Counted from the stretch's first letter, positions 41,422-51,076 are shown. The stretch: 64,000 nucleotides of DNA from F1-60-MAGs149 sp037133755 (GCA_037133755.1 JBAXNN010000001.1:186001-250000), one strand, 5' to 3'. The notes: generated by a model from the letters alone, not told the origin. A program made the numbers and translations.

Positions 41422-44076
41422 CTAGTCCTCGTCGTCCTCAGAGGCGTCTTCTTCGGCCTCGAGTTCGCCGTCCTCGTCGTCGTCGGCCATGATCTCCTCG
41501 GCCTCGTCGTCGGCGGCCTCGAGCTCCGCAATGGGATCCACGGTAGGCACCTCGGCGACGGCTGCGCTGGCGGTTACCTCGGCGTCGGGCTCAGCAATCT
41601 CGTCGACCTCATCCTCTGCCGGCACGATCGCGCAAGACGAGACGCGATCGTCTTCGCCCTTGATGCGCTGCACGCGGACACCCGACGTGGAACGGCCCAT
41701 CGAGCGGACCTCGCCGACCGACATGCGCGTGACGATGCCACCCGCCGTGGTGACGATGAGGTCTTCCTCGCCCGTGACGCAGTGCGCGGCCACGAGCGCA
41801 CCGCGCTCGGCCTCGGCCTTCGCCGAGATCGTGCGGACGCCCTTGGCTCCACGGCCCGTCTCGCGGTACTCGGAGATCGGCGTGCGCTTGCCATAGCCAC
41901 CGTCGGTGATGACCAGCACGTCTTCGTCGTCCTGCGGCACGCGCAGGGCGATCACCTCGTCGTCGCCGACAAGGCGCATGCCCATGACGCCCGAGGCAGA
42001 GCGACCCATCGAACGGACCTTCTCCTCGGAGAACAACGCGGCCTGGCCCGATCGCGAGACGAGCAGGATGCGGTCCTGGCCATTGGTCAGGCGCACATCG
42101 ACGAGCTCGTCGTCCTCACGGAGATTGATGGCGATGATGCCGTCGGCCTTGAGAATCGTGTTGTACGCCAGGAACTCGGTCTTCTTGACGACGCCCTTTC
42201 GCGTACCGAAGAGGAGATACTTGCCCTCGGTGTAGTCGCGGGTCGTAAAGGCCGCCATGACCTGCTCGCCCTCGCGCAGCGGCAGCACGTTGACGAGCGC
42301 GCGGCCCTTGGAGTCGCGCGTGCCGATCGGCAGCGTGTACGCCTTGGCGCGGTAGACCTTGCCGAACGACGTGAAGAAGAGCACGTAGTCGTGGGTCGAC
42401 GCCGTAAACAGGTGCTCGATCCAGTCGTCTTCCTTGGTCTGCATGCCGCGTACGCCAACGCCACCACGGCGCTGGGCGCGATACGTGTCGACCGGAAGGC
42501 GCTTGATGTACCCGCCGTTGGTGATGGTGATGACCATCTCCTCGTCGGCGATCAGCTCTTCCATGTCGATCTCGCCCTCGACCGCGCTGATGTCGGTGCG
42601 ACGGTCGTCGCTGAACTCGGCGGCGATGGCCTCGAGCTCCTCGATGATGACCTCGGAGACCTTGCTCTCGTCGGCAAGGATCGCGCGGAGCTCGGCGATC
42701 TTGGCGGTCAGCTCGGCGTGCTCGGCACGGATGGAGTCCTGCTCGAGGCCGGTGAGGCGGCCGAGGCGAAGATCGACGATGGCCTGCGCCTGGACCTCGG
42801 ACATGCTGAACTCGGTCTGCAGGTTCTGGCGCGCCTCTTCGGGGTCCTTCGAGTTGCGGATCAGCTGGATGACCGCGTCGAGGTTCGTGAGCGCAATCAG
42901 GTAACCGTCGAGGATATGGCAACGGCGCTCGGCGCGATCGAGCTGGAATTTGGTGCGGCGGACGATGACGTCGCGCTGATGCGCGATGTAGTGCCGGAGC
43001 ATGTCGTGCACACCAAGGGTGCGCGGGACGCCCTCGACGAGCGAGACCATGTTGGCGCCGAATGTCGTCTGCAGCTGCGTGTGCTTGTAGAGCTTGTTGA
43101 GGACGACCGTGGCGATCGCGTCCTTCTTGAGCTCGATGACGATGCGCATGCCCTCGTCGGACGAGTGGTCCTTGACGTCGGAGACCTCGGGAACGATCTT
43201 CTCGACGGCGAGCTCGGCGATCTTGGCGATAACGCCGTCGTCACCACCCTTCTTGACGGTGAACGGCAGCTGCGTGACGACGATCGCGCTCTTGCCGTTC
43301 GGCAGGTCCTCGATGTCGGTGCGCGCGCGGAGGCGGATCTTGCCGCGGCCCGTCGCGTAGGCCGCGCGGATCCCCGCGTGACCCATGATCACGCCGCCGG
43401 TCGGGAAGTCCGGGCCGGGCATGATGCTCATCAGCTCGTCGAGCGAGATCTCGGGGTTGCGGATCATCGCGATCGTGGCGTTGACGGCCTCGCCCAGATT
43501 GTGCGGCGGAATGTTCGTGGCCATGCCGACGGCGATGCCAGACGAGCCGTTGACGAGCAGGTTCGGAAAGCGCGCAGGCAGGACCAGCGGCTGCTCGCGC
43601 GAGCCGTCGTAGTTGGGGCCGAAGTCGACAGTGTTGGCGTCGATGTCGCGGAGCATCAGCGTCGCGACGCGCGACAGACGGCACTCGGTGTAGCGCATGG
43701 CGGCGGCGGAGAAGCCGTCGACGTTGCCAAAGTTGCCCTGCCCATCGACGAGGATGGCGCGCGACGAGAACGGCTGCGCCATGCGAACGAGGGTGTCGTA
43801 GATGGCCTGGTCGCCGTGCGGGTGATACGTACCCATCGTCTCGCCGACGACCTTCGCGCACTTGACGTGCGGGCGGTTCGGCTGGAGGCCGAGCTCGTCC
43901 ATCGCGTAGAGCACGCGGCGATGCACCGGCTTAAGACCGTCGCGGACGTCGGGCAGCGCGCGCCCGACGATGACGCTCATCGCGTAGTCGAGGTACGACG
44001 TCCGCATCTCGTCGGCGAGTTCGCGCGGCTCGGAGCCGCCGTACGGCTCGTCTACGGGTGCTTCCGGCTCAGACAT
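41422..44076 (-). CDS. gyrA: DNA gyrase subunit A
   Basis: 884 residues. The catalytic Tyr is in 'SAAAMRYTECRLS', and the quinolone-resistance region reads 'THPHGD'-type as 'TYHPHGDQAIYDTLVRMAQPF'. The GyrA box is seen as 'QRRGGVGVRG', and the C-terminal beta-pinwheel is followed by a very acidic tail (about 845-884). With GyrB it introduces negative supercoils. Residue 90, equivalent to E. coli Ser83 and M. tuberculosis Ala90, is Gln; Asp94 is retained. It overlaps gyrB by 8 nt. Confidence 0.97.
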   Translation of the reverse strand: MSEPEAPVDEPYGGSEPRELADEMRTSYLDYAMSVIVGRALPDVRDGLKPVHRRVLYAMDELGLQPNRPHVKCAKVVGETMGTYHPHGDQAIYDTLVRMAQPFSSRAILVDGQGNFGNVDGFSAAAMRYTECRLSRVATLMLRDIDANTVDFGPNYDGSREQPLVLPARFPNLLVNGSSGIAVGMATNIPPHNLGEAVNATIAMIRNPEISLDELMSIMPGPDFPTGGVIMGHAGIRAAYATGRGKIRLRARTDIEDLPNGKSAIVVTQLPFTVKKGGDDGVIAKIAELAVEKIVPEVSDVKDHSSDEGMRIVIELKKDAIATVVLNKLYKHTQLQTTFGANMVSLVEGVPRTLGVHDMLRHYIAHQRDVIVRRTKFQLDRAERRCHILDGYLIALTNLDAVIQLIRNSKDPEEARQNLQTEFSMSEVQAQAIVDLRLGRLTGLEQDSIRAEHAELTAKIAELRAILADESKVSEVIIEELEAIAAEFSDDRRTDISAVEGEIDMEELIADEEMVITITNGGYIKRLPVDTYRAQRRGGVGVRGMQTKEDDWIEHLFTASTHDYVLFFTSFGKVYRAKAYTLPIGTRDSKGRALVNVLPLREGEQVMAAFTTRDYTEGKYLLFGTRKGVVKKTEFLAYNTILKADGIIAINLREDDELVDVRLTNGQDRILLVSRSGQAALFSEEKVRSMGRSASGVMGMRLVGDDEVIALRVPQDDEDVLVITDGGYGKRTPISEYRETGRGAKGVRTISAKAEAERGALVAAHCVTGEEDLIVTTAGGIVTRMSVGEVRSMGRSTSGVRVQRIKGEDDRVSSCAIVPAEDEVDEIAEPDAEVTASAAVAEVPTVDPIAELEAADDEAEEIMADDDEDGELEAEEDASEDDED

Positions 44077-46507
44077 CGATCCCCTGTGCGTCGCGGGCGT
44101 GCGACTCGATGAACGCGCGCCGGTCTTCGACCTGGTCGCCCATCAGCGTCACGAACAATGCGTCGGCTTCGGCCGCGCTTTCCATATTGACCTGCAAGAG
44201 CGTGCGCGTAGACGGTGCCATCGCGGTCTCGCGCAGCTGCTCGGAGTTCATCTCGCCAAGGCCCTTGAACCGGCTGATCTCGATGCCGTCTTTGCAGCAG
44301 TCGAAGATCGCCTGGCGCAGCGCGGCGTGGCCGATGGCCTCGATCTCCTTGCGACCCTGCGTGACCGTGTACGGGCCGGTGCCGATCAAGTCGAGCAGAA
44401 CCTGGTGGCTGTGGCGGAGTCCCTCGTACGCTGCGCCCGCGAACAGCCTGGGCGGCAGCGGAATCGTTTCAACGGCGCCGGTATGGCGCTCGGTGCGGCG
44501 CAGGAGCAGCGTGCCGTCGTCGTCGGTGGCCACGACCTCAACCGTGACGCGCTCGTCGTCGGCCCCGCCCTTGGCGAACCAGTCGGCGATCGCCTCCGGG
44601 TCGAGCTTGGCGGCAAGCAGCGAAGGGTGGCGAGCCAGATCGGCGACGACCGTGCCGTGCGCGCCGCGGATGCGGGTGGTCATCAGTTCCTGCTCGCGCA
44701 ACGCCTTGACGATCGCACCGTAGAGCTCGGCGTTGACCTTGAGCGGGCCATCGGCCGTCGTGACGGCGACCTGCTCGAGGCGCTGGCCGACGGCGTACTC
44801 CTCGACCTCCGAGTCTTTCGACAGGTAGATCTGCTCCTTGCCGAGGCGCACGCGATAGAGCGGCGGCTGCGCGATGTACACGTAGCCGGCATCGATGAGC
44901 GGCCGCATGTGCCGGTAGAGGAACGTGAGGATGAGCGTGCGGATGTGGGCGCCGTCGACGTCGGCGTCGGTCATCAGCACCAGCTTGTGGTACCGCGCCT
45001 TCTCGGTCTCGAGCTCGTCGCCCGTGCCGATGCCCATCGCAGCGACCATCGCCTGGATCTCGGCGTTGCCAAAGACGCGGTCGATGCGGGCCTTCTCGAC
45101 GTTGAGGATCTTGCCGCGCAGCGGGAGGATCGCCTGGAACTCGCGATCGCGCGCATCGACGGCGGTGCCGCCGGCGCTGTTGCCCTCGACGAGGTAGAGC
45201 TCGGAAATCGACGGGTCGGTCGAGACGCAGTCGGTGAGCTTGCCGGGCAGGCCACCGCTGCCGAACGCCGTCTTGCGCGCGGCCTCGCGGGCCTTGCGGG
45301 CGGCGGCGCGGGCGCGCGCGGCAGAGACGGTCTTCTGCGCGATCGCCTTGGCCTCGGCCGGGTGCTCCTCGAAGTACTGCGCGAGCGCCTGGTTGGTGGC
45401 GCTGTCGACGATGCCGCGCACGTGCGTGTTGCCGAGCTTCGTCTTGGTCTGGCCTTCGAACTGCGGCTCGGGCAGGCGCACGGAGATGACGCCGGCAAGC
45501 CCCTCGGCGACGTCTTCGCCGGTGAGGTTCTCGTCCTTCTCCTTCAGCAGGTTATTCGCCCGCGCGTAGGAGTTGACGACGCGCGTGACGGCGGTGCGGA
45601 AGCCCACCATGTGGCTGCCGCCCTCGTGCGTGTTGATCGCGTTGGCGAAGGAGAAGATCGACGGCTGGTACGTCATGTTCCACTGGAGCGCGACGTCGAT
45701 CTCGACGCCGGCCTCCTCGTCGCGGGCGCTGACGACCACGACGCCGGGATGCACGACTTCCTTGCCGTGATTCATGAACGCGACGTACTCGGCAATACCG
45801 CCCTCGTACTTCCACGTCTCGTCGGAGCCGTCGCCGCGCTCGTCGATCAGGCGCAGCGCAAGCACCGGCGTGAGGAACGCCATCTCGCGCATGCGGCTCG
45901 CGAGCGTATCGCGGTCGTACCGGATGTCCTCGAAGATCTCGCCGTCGGGCAGGAAGGTGACGGACGTGCCACTCGGGCCGTCCCACGCCTCGCCCTGCGT
46001 CAGCGCATTCTGCGGATCGCCCTTGGCGTAGTCCTGGCTGAAGACGAAACCGTCGCGACGGACCTCGATATGCAGGCGCTCGGATAGCGCGTTGACGACG
46101 GACACGCCGACGCCATGGAGACCGCCGGAGACCTTGTAGCCGCCGCCGCCGAACTTGCCGCCGGCGTGCAGCTTGGTGAGCACGACCTCGACGGCGGACA
46201 TGCCCTGGTCGGCCATCATCGTGACGGGGATGCCGCGGCCGTTGTCGGCGCAGGTCACCGACCCGTCGGGATGGAGCGTGATGGTGACCTCGGTGCAGAA
46301 GCCGGCGAGCGCCTCGTCGACGGCGTTGTCGAGCACCTCCCAGACGAGGTGGTGCAGACCACGGGTACCCGTCGAGCCGATGTACATGCCAGGACGCCGC
46401 CGAACCGCTTCGAGACCCTCGAGAACGGTGATGTTGTCGGCGCCGTAGGACTCGCTCAAAGGGCTCTTTCGATCGGCGTCACCGAGTGGTGAACGCACTC
46501 CCAACAC
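44069..46507 (-). CDS. gyrB: DNA gyrase subunit B
   Basis: 812 residues. The GHKL ATPase domain has 'EAVRRRPGMYIGSTGTRGLHHLVWEVLDNAVDEA' and 'DNGRGIPV', and the TOPRIM domain has 'LVEGNSAGGTA' and 'LMTDADVDGAHIRTLILTF'. A long segment between TOPRIM and the C-terminal 'RFKGLGEMNSEQL' makes the protein as long as E. coli GyrB and longer than typical actinobacterial GyrB. GTG 46507 is used as start; a shorter start cannot be excluded. It is coupled to gyrA. Confidence 0.96.
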   Translation of the reverse strand: MLGVRSPLGDADRKSPLSESYGADNITVLEGLEAVRRRPGMYIGSTGTRGLHHLVWEVLDNAVDEALAGFCTEVTITLHPDGSVTCADNGRGIPVTMMADQGMSAVEVVLTKLHAGGKFGGGGYKVSGGLHGVGVSVVNALSERLHIEVRRDGFVFSQDYAKGDPQNALTQGEAWDGPSGTSVTFLPDGEIFEDIRYDRDTLASRMREMAFLTPVLALRLIDERGDGSDETWKYEGGIAEYVAFMNHGKEVVHPGVVVVSARDEEAGVEIDVALQWNMTYQPSIFSFANAINTHEGGSHMVGFRTAVTRVVNSYARANNLLKEKDENLTGEDVAEGLAGVISVRLPEPQFEGQTKTKLGNTHVRGIVDSATNQALAQYFEEHPAEAKAIAQKTVSAARARAAARKAREAARKTAFGSGGLPGKLTDCVSTDPSISELYLVEGNSAGGTAVDARDREFQAILPLRGKILNVEKARIDRVFGNAEIQAMVAAMGIGTGDELETEKARYHKLVLMTDADVDGAHIRTLILTFLYRHMRPLIDAGYVYIAQPPLYRVRLGKEQIYLSKDSEVEEYAVGQRLEQVAVTTADGPLKVNAELYGAIVKALREQELMTTRIRGAHGTVVADLARHPSLLAAKLDPEAIADWFAKGGADDERVTVEVVATDDDGTLLLRRTERHTGAVETIPLPPRLFAGAAYEGLRHSHQVLLDLIGTGPYTVTQGRKEIEAIGHAALRQAIFDCCKDGIEISRFKGLGEMNSEQLRETAMAPSTRTLLQVNMESAAEADALFVTLMGDQVEDRRAFIESHARDAQGIDV

Positions 46508-46538
46508 TACCAGAGCAATCCCCTGGAATTGCTGATTC

Positions 46539-47018
46539 CTACGGGGTTTTTGGCCGCGACAGCGAGGTCGCGATCGCGCGGTTGAGCGCGGCCTTCAGAC
46601 GGGGGTCTGTGGTGGTCTCGGTCAGCTCGTCGGCGCGCGCCTGCGCAGCCGGCTGGATGACGATCGGCGGGTGCGCAATCGCTTCGGCAGGGACACTGAT
46701 CGGACCAATTTCCACCTTCATCGCAGGGGGGCCGTCGCCGGCCATTCGCTCGCCGAGTTTGCGGAGGATCGTGCGTTCCTCGAGCGTCAACGCGTGCACC
46801 CAGGAGGCGTCGGCGGCGTGAACGATCAGGGTGCCATCACGGGCAATGCGCGCCGGCTGGGCGACGCGCGCGAGCCCCTCTCCCACCACTTCGGGCCAGA
46901 CGTCGGCGATCCGCCGCACCGGGCCGAGGTCGCCCGGCATCGAGCCGGCGATGTCGCTCCCGATCGACGCCGGCATGCGCAGTGCCGATTTCGGATCGCG
47001 GCGGCGACCGGTGCTCAC
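46539..47018 (-). CDS. dciA: DciA-like (DUF721) protein
   Basis: 159 residues. The DUF721 domain (about 30-105) has 'VWPEVVGEGLARVAQPARIARDGTLIVHAADASWVHALTLEERTILRKL'. DciA is the ancestral loader partner of the replicative helicase DnaB. Its position between recF (4-nt overlap) and gyrB matches the usual actinobacterial order. A disordered C-terminal tail follows. Confidence 0.88.
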   Translation of the reverse strand: MSTGRRRDPKSALRMPASIGSDIAGSMPGDLGPVRRIADVWPEVVGEGLARVAQPARIARDGTLIVHAADASWVHALTLEERTILRKLGERMAGDGPPAMKVEIGPISVPAEAIAHPPIVIQPAAQARADELTETTTDPRLKAALNRAIATSLSRPKTP

Positions 47019-48076
47019 ACCAACACCTCGAGGGCGTGGACGAAATCCGCCAGGTCGTCGACGCCATCGGCGCCGGTGGCGGTCAGGATCACCTGCCCGT
47101 GCTGACGGCCGAGCTCGACGAGCCGCGTCCGGCGGTCGCGGTCGAGCTCCGACAGCACATCGTCGAGCAACAGCAGTGGCTGCTCACCGCGCGTCTCGCT
47201 GATCAGCGCGGCCTGCGCGAGCAGGAAGGCCAGCACCAGCGTGCGCTGCTCACCCTGGGAGGCACTACGGCGGGCGTCGCGCCCACTCAACTCCACGACA
47301 AGATCGTCGAGGTGTGGGCCGATGCCCGTCGTCTGGCGCTCAATGTCGTTGCGGCGCCGCTCGCGCAGCGCGGCGAGGAGCGCGGCCCCATCCCCCGGCA
47401 GCGAGGGCTCATAGCGCAGTCCCCCGGTGTGCGGCGAGCCGAGCAGCTCGACGCGCTCCTCGAAAAACGGTGCGAGGCGCTCGACAAGGCGCTCGCGGGC
47501 CTCGGTGATGAGCGCGCCGTGGTCGGCCAGCTGGCGATCCCACGGGTCGAGCTCGTCCTCGGTGCCCTCCCGGCGGCGCACACGGCGCAACACGGCGTTG
47601 CGCTGCTCCATCGTCTGCCGGTACGCGCGCTCGTGCTCCTCGAAGCGCGGCCAGGCGCCCTCGATGGCGCGATCCATCGCGACGCGCCGCACACTCGGGC
47701 CGCGCTTGACAAGATCGAGCACGTCGGGGATGAACACGACGGAGGCCCAGCGCTCACGCAGCGTGCGGCCGTCAACCTGCACGCCGTCGAGCTCCAGCGT
47801 GCGTGCGCCCTTAGTGAGGCGCACGCGTGTCGTCGTGGATGCGCCACCCGCCGCACCTTCTACCCGGACGCCGAGCTCGTCGGCGCCGTCGCGGATCATC
47901 CGGCTGTCGGCGGTGGGCCGCAGGCCCGTGCCATGTGTGCCGAGGTGCACCGCTTCGAGCAGCGATGTCTTGCCCGAGCCGTTCGGCCCGACGATCGCGG
48001 TGACTCCGGCAACCGGCCGCAACTCGCCCGCGGCGTGACAGCGGAGGTCGGCGACCCGGAGCAGGTCGACGCGCAT
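47015..48076 (-). CDS. recF: DNA replication and repair protein RecF
   Basis: 353 residues. Walker A 'AIVGPNGSGKTSLLEAVHLGTHG', the SMC/ABC-type signature 'ASQGEQRTLVLAFLLAQAALI' and Walker B 'PLLLLDDVLSELD' are intact. It loads RecA at gaps with RecO and RecR. It begins 4 nt after the dnaN stop and overlaps dciA. Confidence 0.95.
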   Translation of the reverse strand: MRVDLLRVADLRCHAAGELRPVAGVTAIVGPNGSGKTSLLEAVHLGTHGTGLRPTADSRMIRDGADELGVRVEGAAGGASTTTRVRLTKGARTLELDGVQVDGRTLRERWASVVFIPDVLDLVKRGPSVRRVAMDRAIEGAWPRFEEHERAYRQTMEQRNAVLRRVRRREGTEDELDPWDRQLADHGALITEARERLVERLAPFFEERVELLGSPHTGGLRYEPSLPGDGAALLAALRERRRNDIERQTTGIGPHLDDLVVELSGRDARRSASQGEQRTLVLAFLLAQAALISETRGEQPLLLLDDVLSELDRDRRTRLVELGRQHGQVILTATGADGVDDLADFVHALEVLV

Positions 48077-48080
48077 CGAC

Positions 48081-49181
48081 TCAGATGCGGATCGGCATGA
48101 TCACGTACCAGAACGTGCCGTCAACGCTCTCGAGGAGCGCGGGCCGCAGCGAGGAGATCAGGCTCAGCTTGACCTCGTCGCCCGGGACGCTCTCGATGCC
48201 GTCGCGCAGGAACTCGTGGTTGAAGCCAATCTCGATCGTCTCGGTGCCGGTCGCAGCCACCGGGATCGACTCGGCACCCTCGGCGACGTCGGCGGTGCGT
48301 GCCTGGAGGCTCAGCTGCCCGGGCGCAAGCTCGACCCGGACCGGTGTGTTCTGGCGGACGACGATGCCGACACGACGGACGACCTCGAGGAGCTCGTCCT
48401 TGGCGATCGTGGCGGACTGCTCAACCCCGTCGGGCTTGAGGGCGGTGAAGTTCGGAAACTGGCCCTCGATGCGGCGCACGCTCAGCCAGCTGCCGTCGAC
48501 ACCGAAGGTGACCAGGCCCTCACCGATGGCGACACTCAGAGCGCCGTCGGAGCCGGCAATGCGGACGACTTCCTCGAGTGCCTTGATCGGGATGATCGCC
48601 TCGATCGCCTCCGGCGGCGCCTTCGTCAGCGGTGCCTCAGCAACCGCCAGACGGTAGGAGTCGGTGGCGGCCATCGTGATGCGGTCGGACTCGAAGCGCA
48701 CCAGTGCGCCCGTCAGGACGGGGCGGCTTTCGTCGCGCGAAGCGGCTCGCTTGACGCGACCCACCACGTCGGCGAAGACCGCGCTGTCCGTTTCGAAGAC
48801 CTGTTCGTGATCGATCTCGGGCAGCTGCGGAAACTCATCGACAGGCAGCCCGTACAGCGTGTACGACGACGAGCCGGACGAGACCAACACGCGACCATCA
48901 GCTTCAGCCGACAGCTCGATGGTTTCGCCGTTGAGCGCGCGGATCAACTCCGGTGCGATCTTCGCCGGTAGGAGGACCGAGCCGGGCTGATCGACATCGG
49001 CGTCGAGCGGCACGCGCAATGTCATCTCGAGATCGGTCGCTGCGAGCTCGACAGGAACCTCGGAGCTCTCGGCAGTGAGGCGTACATGCGCAGCGCTCTG
49101 GAGGTTGGCGCGCGTCGAAGCGGCTCGTGCGGCTTGCGCGAGACGATCGGCGAGGTGCTCTCGATTGCATCGAATCTTCAT
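48081..49181 (-). CDS. dnaN: DNA polymerase III sliding clamp
   Basis: 366 residues, three clamp domains, starting 'MKIRCNREHLADRLAQAARAA' and ending with the clamp C-terminus '...WYVIMPIRI'. It tethers the replicative polymerase. It lies downstream of dnaA on the same strand, separated by a 274-bp spacer with DnaA-box-like sites. Confidence 0.96.
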   Translation of the reverse strand: MKIRCNREHLADRLAQAARAASTRANLQSAAHVRLTAESSEVPVELAATDLEMTLRVPLDADVDQPGSVLLPAKIAPELIRALNGETIELSAEADGRVLVSSGSSSYTLYGLPVDEFPQLPEIDHEQVFETDSAVFADVVGRVKRAASRDESRPVLTGALVRFESDRITMAATDSYRLAVAEAPLTKAPPEAIEAIIPIKALEEVVRIAGSDGALSVAIGEGLVTFGVDGSWLSVRRIEGQFPNFTALKPDGVEQSATIAKDELLEVVRRVGIVVRQNTPVRVELAPGQLSLQARTADVAEGAESIPVAATGTETIEIGFNHEFLRDGIESVPGDEVKLSLISSLRPALLESVDGTFWYVIMPIRI

Positions 49182-49455
49182 GCAGCGGCTATCCCGATGA
49201 TGGAAGTTGTTGAAAGAGAAGTTCTTAGGTAGTCATCACCATAGGGGCTGGGGATGACGGGGAGAAGTCGAACGACACCGCTTGCAGCCTGCGGTTCGTG
49301 GCTGTTGGGGTTGGGGACGAGGCGGGGGCGCTCGACGAAACGCCCCCCAGACGACCGAGAAGCTCCCGCGAGGATCGACGTGTCTGGGGAGAGCGACCGG
49401 CCTACTCCCGTGTCGGTGCCCAGCTCGCCCCCAAGGTTGTCCCCACGCTGCGGGC
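49182..49455. other. dnaA-dnaN spacer, origin candidate with variant DnaA boxes
   Basis: This 274-bp gene-free stretch contains three DnaA-box-like 9-mers: TCATCCCCA (49249-49257, minus), TCGTCCCCA (49312-49320, minus) and TTGTCCCCA (49437-49445, plus). A relatively AT-rich patch (about 49204-49232, 'gttgttgaaagagaagttct') lies next to dnaN and could be an unwinding element. In many actinobacteria the origin is exactly between dnaA and dnaN. Confidence 0.6.
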
Positions 49456-50859
49456 TCATCCGAGCCGCCGGATCGTCGAGGTGAGCTCCTGAATCATGTT
49501 GTAAAGCGAACGATCTTCCTTCATACGCTTGGCGATCTTGTCGTGTCCCCAGTGGACCGTCTTGTGGTCGCGGCCGCCGAAGAGCTGCCCGATGCGCGGG
49601 AGTGACATGTCGGTCAGCTCGCGGCTGAGGTACATCGCGACCTGGCGGGGGAAGACGACGGTCTGCGTACGGCGCTCCGAACAGAGATCCTCGATCGTCA
49701 GCGAGAAGTACTCGGCGACGACACGCTGGACGCTCTCCACCGTGACCGGGCGCGAGTCTTCCGGATACTGCGAGCTGAGGACATCGCGCACCAACTCGAC
49801 CGTCAGCGGCTCGCCGTTGAGCGTCGCGAACGCGATGCTGCGCGTCAGTGCACCCTCGAGCTCGCGGATGTTCGTCTGCACGCGCATGGCGATGGCCGCG
49901 AGTACTTCGGGGTCGTCGATCTGGATCTGATCGCGCGCCGCCTTCTTGCGCAGGATCGCGATACGCGTCTCCAGGTCCGGAGGCTGCACGTCGGTCATCA
50001 GGCCCCACTCGAAGCGCGAGCGCAGGCGATCCTCGAGGCGGGTGATCTCGCGCGGCGGACGATCGGAGGCGAGCACGATCTGCCCGCCGGCCTCGTGCAG
50101 CGTGTTGAACGTGTGGAAGAACTCCTCCTGGATCCCCTCGCGCCCCGAGAGGAACTGGATGTCATCCACGAGCAGCACGTCGTACGTCCGGTAACGGTTC
50201 TTGAAGTGCTCGATCTTCTTCTCGCGCAGTGCCTCGATGAACTCGTTCGTGAATGCCTCGCACGTCACGTAACAGGCTGTCAGCTCGGTGGAGGTCGTCA
50301 CGTAATGGGCGATGGACTGCAGCAAGTGCGTCTTGCCGAGGCCCGTGGCGCCGTGGATGAAGAGTGGGTTGTAGGCTTGGCTCGGCGACTCGGCGACCGC
50401 GAGCGCAGCGGCGTGGGCAAAGCGATTCGACGGGCCGATCACGAAGGTGTCGAACGTCGCGTTGCGGTTCAGGATGAGACTTTTCGGCTCGACGGCCAGG
50501 GGCAACGCCGTCACCGCGGGTGTCGGCGCCACGGACACGTCTGCGATCGGCGCCTCGGGCGCTGCTTCGGAAGCGACGGCGACGTCAACTGCGTCCGCAC
50601 CGACGGTGAGCGCAACCGCAAGCGGCGCACCGTGCGCGTTGGTTGCCGCCGAGGTGACGAGATCCATGAAGTGCCCGCTGATCCACGAGCGCACGAACTC
50701 GTTGGGCACCTCGACCTCGAGCTCCTCCGCCGTCAGCGCCTTCCCACTGGCGCGACCGAACCACGCGCTGTACGTCGGCGCAGCGAGCGTCTGCTGTAGC
50801 TCGTCGGCGATCGCGGTCCAAAGCGCGGCAGCAGGCGTGTGGTCGGTGGAAGCAGTCAT
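49456..50859 (-). CDS. dnaA: Chromosomal replication initiator DnaA
   Basis: 467 residues. Domain I is about 1-85, with a short Ala/Pro/Val-rich domain II. The AAA+ domain III has 'FIHGATGLGKTHLLQSIAHYV', 'YDVLLVDDIQFLSGREG' and the sensor 'RLEDRLRSRFEWGLMTDV'. Domain IV ends with the signature 'LPRIGQLFGGRDHKTVHWGHDKI'. Lys433 replaces the Thr usually found after 'GGRDH' (E. coli Thr435). ATG 50859 gives 'MTASTDHTPAAALWTAI'; the longer frame adds 17 residues of spacer. Confidence 0.97.
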   Translation of the reverse strand: MTASTDHTPAAALWTAIADELQQTLAAPTYSAWFGRASGKALTAEELEVEVPNEFVRSWISGHFMDLVTSAATNAHGAPLAVALTVGADAVDVAVASEAAPEAPIADVSVAPTPAVTALPLAVEPKSLILNRNATFDTFVIGPSNRFAHAAALAVAESPSQAYNPLFIHGATGLGKTHLLQSIAHYVTTSTELTACYVTCEAFTNEFIEALREKKIEHFKNRYRTYDVLLVDDIQFLSGREGIQEEFFHTFNTLHEAGGQIVLASDRPPREITRLEDRLRSRFEWGLMTDVQPPDLETRIAILRKKAARDQIQIDDPEVLAAIAMRVQTNIRELEGALTRSIAFATLNGEPLTVELVRDVLSSQYPEDSRPVTVESVQRVVAEYFSLTIEDLCSERRTQTVVFPRQVAMYLSRELTDMSLPRIGQLFGGRDHKTVHWGHDKIAKRMKEDRSLYNMIQELTSTIRRLG

Positions 50860-51076
50860 ACCGGAAGGCGCGACGGTAGCAGGGTGCGGGGGTCGGGGTG
50901 AAGCGAACAACCCTTCTGGATTTCCGCTGTTTGCGGGAAAAACAAACGACTCCCAGCGTTATCCCCAGAGTCATCCCCAGCAGGGGACAAATCTCCCCCA
51001 TGCCCGCGACGGTTCTCGTTTGCTCCCTTCCCCGCCTGACCGGTATGCTTCGCGCTCCCCGGAGACCGGAACCAGC
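50860..51076. other. dnaA-rpmH spacer, second origin candidate with clustered DnaA-box-like sites
   Basis: 217 bp between divergent dnaA and rpmH. TTATCCCCA (50959-50967), TCATCCCCA (50971-50979) and TTGTCCCCT (50982-50990, minus strand) lie within 32 bp. The last two also form a short inverted repeat (CCCCAG/CAGGGG-like). An A/T-richer stretch (about 50911-50950) adjoins them. They could serve replication initiation, dnaA autoregulation, or both. Confidence 0.6.
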
